NCBI RefSeq assembly: GCF_028737215.1
Contig: NZ_JAQZAM010000004.1
Span: 248,001-312,000 of the forward strand
Origin: Actinomycetospora chibensis
Lineage (GTDB): Bacteria > Actinomycetota > Actinomycetes > Mycobacteriales > Pseudonocardiaceae
Length of the DNA: 64,000 bases
Reading direction: 5' to 3'
Made by a program: the position numbers and the translations under genes
Part shown: positions 59,276 to 64,000 of the stretch, in pieces
Layout: every line of letters begins with the position of its first letter
How positions within the stretch are numbered: position 1 is the stretch's first letter
Notes under the pieces: generated by a model
Database searches by the model: none
What the model saw: only the letters and a program-made list of their open reading frames with translations
Told to the model about the DNA's origin: nothing

Positions 59276-60640
59276 GTGCACCGACGAAGGGGGGTGAGGG
59301 CGACGGATCGGGAAGAGGCGCGCCCCGCCCCACCCGCCGGCCCGGGCGCGGCCGACGCCGCCACGCGCGGGCTCGATGCCGTCCTGGGCCGCGAGGTCGC
59401 GATGGTGACGCTGCCCCCGGTGCACGGCGAGGACCTCGTCGTGCGCACCGAGCAGGTCCGCCGCCTCGCGGGCCTGCACCACGGCCACCTCGTCGAGGTG
59501 TTCGACGTCGACGGTCTCGCCGAGGGCACCGAGAGCACCCTGGTGCTCCAGAGCGTCGACGGCCGTCCCCTCGACCCGGCGTCCGACCGCTCGCGCTGGG
59601 CGCCGATCACCGTCGCCGAGGTGGGGGCCCAGCTCGCCTCCGGGCTCGCGCACGCGCACGCGCGCGGGGTGGTGCACGGCCGGATCGGGCTCGCGAGCGT
59701 GGTGCTCGGCGGCACCGTCGGAGCGCCGCACGCCTGGCTCACCGGCTTCACGGCGGCGCTGCGTGCCGCGCCGCCCCTCGATCCCGGGCCCGGAGCGGCG
59801 CCGCCCCACCCGGCCGACGACGTCGCCGCCCTCGGCCGCACGCTCGGCGCCGTCCTCGACCCGGCCGCGCCCGCAGCGCCGGCCCTCGAGCACGCCCTGG
59901 GCGATATGTCCGCCGGGAAGATCGCCGCCCGCACGGCCGCCGAGACCCTCGCCCGCGTCGCCGAGGCACTGCGCCATGTCGACGACGACGAGACCGGCAT
60001 CGTCCCGCTCGTGGTCGCCGCGTCGGCCGTGGCCGCCGCGACCGCCGCGTCCGTCGCCTCTCCCCAGGTCCCCGCGCCGCGGGACCGGGAGCGTCTGCCC
60101 GCACGGTTCGGCCGGCGCGCACGCCTGGCCGGGCGCGGCGTCCAGCTCGCGGCCCTCGGCGGCGCCGCGCTCACGGTCGCCGCGGCGTCCGGGATCTTCC
60201 TCTGGGCCGCCGAGGACCCCGGGACGCCGCGCGAGGCCGGGGTGTCCGACCAGACGACGCCGGCCCGGCCCGTGGCGCCGCCGGTCGCGGTCGCCCCGCC
60301 GGGGTCCTCGGGCCCGGACGGCGCGGGGTCGTCCGAGGCGTCCACCTCCCAGGACGACGACGGCGAGGACACCGAGGTCCGCGAGACCTCGTCGCCCGGC
60401 TCCCACTCCAGCCCCATCACCAGCGACGTCACGACGCTGCCGGCCCCGCCCGTCGTCCCGCCGACCGTGCCCCCGACCGTGCCCCCGACCGTGTCGCCCA
60501 CGGTGTCCCCGACGGTGTCGCCGACGACCACCCCCACCACCGGGCCGACGACCGGGCCGACCACTGGGCCGACCAGCACCACCACGACGCCCGTCGCACC
60601 CCGCACCGCGAGCACCCCCGCCACCCTCGCCGCGCCCTGA
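59276..60640 (+). CDS. Membrane-anchored pseudokinase with Pro/Thr-rich outer tail
   Basis: 454 residues. Residues about 25-235 read as a degenerate Ser/Thr kinase: REVAMVTLPPVHGEDL replaces the VAVK strand (no Lys), there is no Gly-rich loop, the catalytic HRD is HGR (H134 in ARGVVHGRIGLASVVLGG), and DFG is LTGF. One membrane helix follows (about 288-311, LAALGGAALTVAAASGIFLW). The tail outside is acidic, then a Thr/Pro repeat (PPTVPPTVSPTVSPTV). This resembles the MviN-type pseudokinase idea in mycobacteria but has no MviN channel. GTG 59276 is the assumed start; GTG 59294 is possible. Confidence 0.78.
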   Translation: MHRRRGVRATDREEARPAPPAGPGAADAATRGLDAVLGREVAMVTLPPVHGEDLVVRTEQVRRLAGLHHGHLVEVFDVDGLAEGTESTLVLQSVDGRPLDPASDRSRWAPITVAEVGAQLASGLAHAHARGVVHGRIGLASVVLGGTVGAPHAWLTGFTAALRAAPPLDPGPGAAPPHPADDVAALGRTLGAVLDPAAPAAPALEHALGDMSAGKIAARTAAETLARVAEALRHVDDDETGIVPLVVAASAVAAATAASVASPQVPAPRDRERLPARFGRRARLAGRGVQLAALGGAALTVAAASGIFLWAAEDPGTPREAGVSDQTTPARPVAPPVAVAPPGSSGPDGAGSSEASTSQDDDGEDTEVRETSSPGSHSSPITSDVTTLPAPPVVPPTVPPTVPPTVSPTVSPTVSPTTTPTTGPTTGPTTGPTSTTTTPVAPRTASTPATLAAP

Positions 60641-60657
60641 TCCCCGGCGCCCGCCTC

Positions 60658-60734
60658 TGAGCGGGGGCACACGGAGCGGGGGCACACGGAGCGAGGGCAC
60701 ACTGGTCGGGGGCACACTGGTTCGAGGGGCACAC
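60658..60734. repeat. Five tandem 15-bp repeats
   Basis: Units of the form GGAGCGGGGGCACAC run head to tail; the fourth and fifth diverge and the last has two extra bases. They fill the gap between the pseudokinase stop and the MFS gene. Confidence 0.88.
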
Positions 60735-60795
60735 TTGGCCGCCGGGCCACCCCGTGGCCCCGTGTCCCCGAGCAGCGAGGGAGCTCCCCAGCCCC

Positions 60796-62118
60796 ATGGG
60801 TGCCGCACCGCAGCGGAACCGCACCCCCGAGGACCCGACTCCCGACGCCGACTCGTCCGCCGCCTCGCCCGCCGCGCGACCGTCGCTGCCCTGGGAGGTC
60901 TGGGCCCTGCTGGCGGGCAGCTTCCTGGTCGCGGCCGGGTACGGCATCGTCGCGCCGGCCCTGCCGGTGTTCGCGCAGAGCTTCGGGGTCGGGGTCACCG
61001 CCGCGTCGGCGGTGGTCAGCGCCCTGCCGGTGATGCGCCTGCTGTTCGCGCCGGTGTCGGGGCGTCTGGTGGCCCGCACGGGCGAGCGCACGATGTACCT
61101 CACGGGTCTGCTCGTCGTCGCCGCGTCCACCGGAGCCTGCGCGCTGGCCACCAGCTACACCCAGCTGCTGATCTTCCGCGGGCTCGGCGGCATCGGGTCG
61201 ACGATGTTCACCGTCTCGGCGTTCTCGCTGATGTTCCGGCTCGCCCCCGACGGACGGCGCGGGCAGGCGAGCGGGCTGTTCACCGGCGCGTTCCTCCTCG
61301 GCGGGGTCACGGGCCCGGCCTTCGGCGGCGTGCTGGTCACCGTCGACCTGCGCGCGCCCTTCATCGTCTACGCGCTCGCCCTGGTGCTCGCGACGCTCGT
61401 CGTCGGCACGCTCCTGGCCCGCTCCACGCACGTCGGCGCACGGCCCCGGGACCCCGACGCGACCACGTTGACGATCAGCGCGGCGCTGCGCAGGCCGACC
61501 TACCGCGCGGCGCTCGTCTCGAGCCTCGCCACCGGCTGGGCCGTGCAGGGCGTGCGCGTCGGCCTGCTCCCGCTCTTCGTGGCCGTCGCCCTGGGGCGCG
61601 AGCCGCTGTGGGCGGGGATCGCCCTCACGGTGTTCGCGGTGGGCGACGGGCTGGTCCTGCTCGCGACCAGCGGCCTGTCCGACCGCCGGGGCCGGCGCCC
61701 CGTGGTCATCGCCGGGCTCGCGCTCGTGGCTGCGGGCACCGCCTCGCTCGCCCTGGCCACGCTGCCGGGCACCGCCGGCCTCGTCGTGCTGCTCGCCGCC
61801 TCCGCCGTGGCGGGCGCCGGGGCCGGCCTGCTCCAGCCCGCGCAGGGCGCCGCCGTCGCCGACATCGTCGGGTCGCGGCGCTCCGGGGGCCCCGCGCTCT
61901 CGGGGTTCCAGATGGCCGCCGACGTCGGGTCGATCGTCGGTCCGGTCGCGGCCGGCGCGCTGGCGGAGAACGCGTCGTTCGGCGGGGCGTTCGTGCTCAG
62001 CGCGTCGATCGCCCTCGTCGCCCTCGTCGTGTGGGCCCGGGTGCCGTCGGGGAGCGGTCCGGCGGGCGATCCGGCCGGAGGTTCGTCGGGGGAGGACGCG
62101 GGCACCCGCCGCGCATGA
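60796..62118 (+). CDS. MFS transporter, multidrug-exporter type
   Basis: 440 residues with 12 predicted helices. It begins GSFLVAAGYGIVAPALPVFA and has the DHA1-type motif A region VSGRLVARTGERTMY and motif C-like LLGGVTGPAFGGVL, which indicates an exporter. The start is ATG 60796 in MGAAPQRNRTPED; an in-frame upstream start is less likely because it would run into the repeats. Its stop overlaps the photolyase start by four bases. The cargo is unknown. Confidence 0.87.
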   Translation: MGAAPQRNRTPEDPTPDADSSAASPAARPSLPWEVWALLAGSFLVAAGYGIVAPALPVFAQSFGVGVTAASAVVSALPVMRLLFAPVSGRLVARTGERTMYLTGLLVVAASTGACALATSYTQLLIFRGLGGIGSTMFTVSAFSLMFRLAPDGRRGQASGLFTGAFLLGGVTGPAFGGVLVTVDLRAPFIVYALALVLATLVVGTLLARSTHVGARPRDPDATTLTISAALRRPTYRAALVSSLATGWAVQGVRVGLLPLFVAVALGREPLWAGIALTVFAVGDGLVLLATSGLSDRRGRRPVVIAGLALVAAGTASLALATLPGTAGLVVLLAASAVAGAGAGLLQPAQGAAVADIVGSRRSGGPALSGFQMAADVGSIVGPVAAGALAENASFGGAFVLSASIALVALVVWARVPSGSGPAGDPAGGSSGEDAGTRRA

Positions 62119-63689
62119 CCCGCCGCGCCGGGGACGTGTCGGACGGCGTCCCAGATGGTGTGACCGACACCCACGCCCACGGGATCGACGCCGCCCTCGA
62201 GGGTGTCGACCCGACCGCGCCGCTGTGGGTCTTCGGGGACCAGCTCGGCCCCGCGGTGCACGGGCTGCCCCAGCACGCCGAGCGCGACGTCGTCCTCGTC
62301 GAGTCCTCGGCCGTGCTGCGCCGCAGGCGCTACCACCGCCAGAAGCTGCACCTGCTGCTCTCGGGGATGCGCCACCTCGACGACGAGCTCGGCGACCGGT
62401 CCACCTACCACCGCACGACGACCTACCGCGAGGCGCTGGAGAAGGTCGGCCGCCCGGTGGTCGTCCACCAGCCGACGTCGCACACCGCCGTCGAGTTCGT
62501 CGAGAGCCTGCGCGCGGAGGGGCTGGTGGAGGCGGTGCTCCCGTCGACGACGTTCGCCCGGCCCCGCGCGGAGTTCGAGTCGTGGGCCGGCGAGGACTCG
62601 TCGTTCACGATGGAGAACTTCTACCGCAACCAGCGACGACGCTTCGACGTGCTGATGGAGGGGGAGTGGCCGGTCGGGGGGAAGTGGAACCTCGACCACG
62701 ACAACCGGGAGTCGCCGCCGAAAGGCGCGCAGACCCTGGGCGTGACCGACCCCTGGTGGCCGACCGAGGACGAGATCGACGCGCAGGTGCGGGACGACCT
62801 CGACGGGATGGACCTGCCGACCGTCGGCGCCGACGGACCGCGTCTGTTCGCGGTGACGCCGGACGAGGCCCGCACGGCGCTGCGCCACTTCATCGAGCAC
62901 CGGCTCGACACGTTCGGGCCCTACGAGGACGCGATCCTCTCCGGCGACCCGTGGATGGCGCACTCGCTGCTCTCGGTGCCCCAGAACCTCGGCGTGCTGC
63001 ACCCTCTCGAGGCCGTGCACGCCGCCGAGCAGGCGTACCGCGACGGCGAGGCGCGCCTGAACTCCGTCGAGGGCTTCGTGCGCCAGATCCTCGGGTGGCG
63101 CGAGTACATCTGGCACCTGTACTGGCACTTCGGCAAGGGCTACTCGACGCGCAACGAGATGGACCACCGGACGGCGCTGCCGACGTGGTGGACCGAGCTC
63201 GACGGCGACGCCGTCAGCGCGGCGTGCCTCTCGGAGACCCTCAAGGGCGTGCGCGACCGCGGCTGGGTGCACCACATCCCGCGGCTCATGGTGCTGGGCA
63301 ACCACGCCCTCCAGCGCGAGTACCGGCCGGGCGCCCTGTCCGAGTGGTTCACGACGTCGTTCGTCGACGGCTTCGCGTGGGTGATGCCGCCCAACGTCGT
63401 GGGGATGAGCCAGCACGCCGACGGCGGGAAGCTCGCGACGAAGCCGTACTCCTCGGGCGGCGCCTACATCAACAAGATGAGCGACCACTGCGGCGACTGC
63501 GTCTTCGACCCCAAGGTGCGGGTGGGGGAGAAGGCCTGCCCGTTCACCGCCGGCTACTGGCAGTTCGTGCACCGCCACCAGGACCTGCTGCGCGCCAACC
63601 AGCGCACCGCCCGGGCCGTCGCCACCATGGACCGGCTCAAGGACCTCGACGCGGTCCTGGAGCAGGAGAAGGGCCGCACCGACTTCTAG
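62115..63689 (+). CDS. Fe-S bacterial cryptochrome/photolyase (FeS-BCP, PhrB-like)
   Basis: 524 residues of the prokaryotic (6-4) photolyase group. Opening LWVFGDQLGPAVHGLPQ; FAD-site blocks LNSVEGFVRQILGWREYIW, HHIPRLMVLGNHALQ and FVDGFAWVMPPNVVGMSQHA with SSGGAYINKMSDH. Four Cys match the [4Fe-4S] ligands of this group: one in VSAACLSET and three in DHCGDCVFDPKVRVGEKAC. Members repair (6-4) photoproducts using FAD and a ribolumazine antenna. ATG 62115 overlaps the MFS stop, so the two are cotranscribed. Confidence 0.93.
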   Translation: MTRRAGDVSDGVPDGVTDTHAHGIDAALEGVDPTAPLWVFGDQLGPAVHGLPQHAERDVVLVESSAVLRRRRYHRQKLHLLLSGMRHLDDELGDRSTYHRTTTYREALEKVGRPVVVHQPTSHTAVEFVESLRAEGLVEAVLPSTTFARPRAEFESWAGEDSSFTMENFYRNQRRRFDVLMEGEWPVGGKWNLDHDNRESPPKGAQTLGVTDPWWPTEDEIDAQVRDDLDGMDLPTVGADGPRLFAVTPDEARTALRHFIEHRLDTFGPYEDAILSGDPWMAHSLLSVPQNLGVLHPLEAVHAAEQAYRDGEARLNSVEGFVRQILGWREYIWHLYWHFGKGYSTRNEMDHRTALPTWWTELDGDAVSAACLSETLKGVRDRGWVHHIPRLMVLGNHALQREYRPGALSEWFTTSFVDGFAWVMPPNVVGMSQHADGGKLATKPYSSGGAYINKMSDHCGDCVFDPKVRVGEKACPFTAGYWQFVHRHQDLLRANQRTARAVATMDRLKDLDAVLEQEKGRTDF

Positions 63690-63758
63690 CCTGTCGCGCC
63701 GAGGAGGGGCGCTCCGGGGGTCGCGCCCCCCCCGGGTCGTCGGGTGTTCATCGGCGTG

Positions 63759-63764
63759 TACCGT
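63759..63764 (+). promoter_or_regulatory. -10 hexamer of the tRNA-Ala promoter
   Basis: TACCGT in GTGTACCGTT, 11 nt before the mature 5' end; the same decamer serves tRNA-fMet. Confidence 0.5.
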
Positions 63765-63775
63765 TTCCCGGCGTT

Positions 63776-63848
63776 GGGGCTGTGGCGCAGCTGGTAGCGC
63801 ATCACACTGGCAGTGTGAGGGTCAGGGGTTCGAGTCCCCTCAGCTCCA
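63776..63848 (+). tRNA. tRNA-Ala (GGC)
   Basis: 73 nt. The acceptor GGGGCTG pairs with CAGCTCC and carries the G3-T70 pair that defines tRNA-Ala. The anticodon loop is CTGGCAG between TCACA and TGTGA, with GGC at 63809-63811. The T arm is AGGGGTTCGAGTCCCCT. CCA is not encoded. Confidence 0.96.
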
Positions 63849-63860
63849 CCCATGCACGAG

Positions 63861-63889
63861 AGGACCGTCGCCCGCGGGGCGGCGGTCCT
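63861..63889 (+). terminator. Intrinsic terminator of tRNA-Ala
   Basis: A 13-bp stem (63861-63873 with 63877-63889, one G-T pair) and a GCG loop, followed by TTTT. It is the only hairpin in the window with a clear T-tract. Confidence 0.92.
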
Positions 63890-64000
63890 TTTTCGTGGTT
63901 CCACCAGGTCACGTCGCCGCCTACGACCGATCGTCGTTGAAGCGCTCACCCGGCGAGCCACAGGGCCGCACGGCGGTTACGATCCCTCTCGTCCGCACGT

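Noticed and set aside
60429-61431. Cys-rich repeat peptides (CAP/CPR-type) on the minus strand over the 15-bp array
   Set aside because: They are a reading of the tandem DNA repeat; there is no ribosome site and the frames overlap real plus-strand genes.
63894-64000. A promoter or gene start at the right edge
   Set aside because: TACGAT near the end could be a -10, but no start codon or -35 can be supported before the window closes.

Overview
This window is about 64 kb of very GC-rich chromosome from a free-living actinobacterium. Support for that: GTG/ATG starts with 4-base GTGA/ATGA overlaps, leaderless-looking promoters, AdnA/AdnB, mycoredoxin (a mycothiol-based redox protein), WhiB7 with its attenuated leader, UPF0182, DUF2342 and a mycobacterial-style tmRNA tag. 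The order ATL - adnA - adnB ... nudC - mrx1 ... uvrD2 - whiB7 - ABC1 - ThiF-like - ... DUF2342 - PDZ/Lon - UPF0182 follows the M. tuberculosis Rv3204-Rv3193c block, with extra genes inserted. Gene content fits the Pseudonocardiales best; that placement is inference.

Layout. 1-5826: the downstream part of a Nit1C (nitrilase / nitrogen-starvation) cluster: a truncated MSMEG_0572-family protein, a radical SAM protein with an unusual cysteine pattern, a GNAT-AIR-synthase fusion, an intact nitrilase, a second nitrilase that has lost its catalytic Cys and Glu, and a glycosyltransferase. 5906-6375: an alkyltransferase-like gene framed by a 62-bp inverted repeat. 6420-13117: AdnAB end-resection helicase-nucleases. 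13191-23972: mixed metabolism (pirin, gamma-glutamyltransferase, DoxX, M20 peptidase, SDR, membrane protein, paired M16 proteases, NudC). 24103-29645 (minus): mycoredoxin, bifunctional PutA carrying a perfect palindrome in its linker, and a DrrAB-type ABC exporter.

29760-34225: UvrD2, the whiB7 leader (promoter, 65-codon uORF, two hairpins), whiB7 and the ABC1 kinase-like protein; this is the antibiotic-stress module. 34300-42188: a small unknown, a ThiF/E1-like protein, a YgjP-type metallopeptidase, DUF2342, a secreted PDZ-Lon protease and the UPF0182 membrane protein. 42274-42347: initiator tRNA, followed by two kinds of tandem repeat. 42606-54354: accessory metabolism and transport (DUF952, GNAT, YggT, methyltransferase, alpha/beta hydrolase, GH3 lipoprotein-like enzyme, a two-gene acyl-CoA dehydrogenase, TetR/SDR pair, EF-G-like GTPase, MHS transporter).

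54415-59086: the core block prfB - ftsE - ftsX - smpB - amidohydrolase - ssrA, which places trans-translation (SmpB and tmRNA) beside FtsEX and RF2. 59276-63848: a membrane-anchored pseudokinase with a Pro/Thr-rich outer tail, a 15-bp tandem repeat, an MFS exporter overlapping an Fe-S photolyase/cryptochrome, and tRNA-Ala(GGC). No prophage, transposase, CRISPR array or rRNA operon was seen. No gene-free stretch exceeds about 300 bases once RNA genes are counted.
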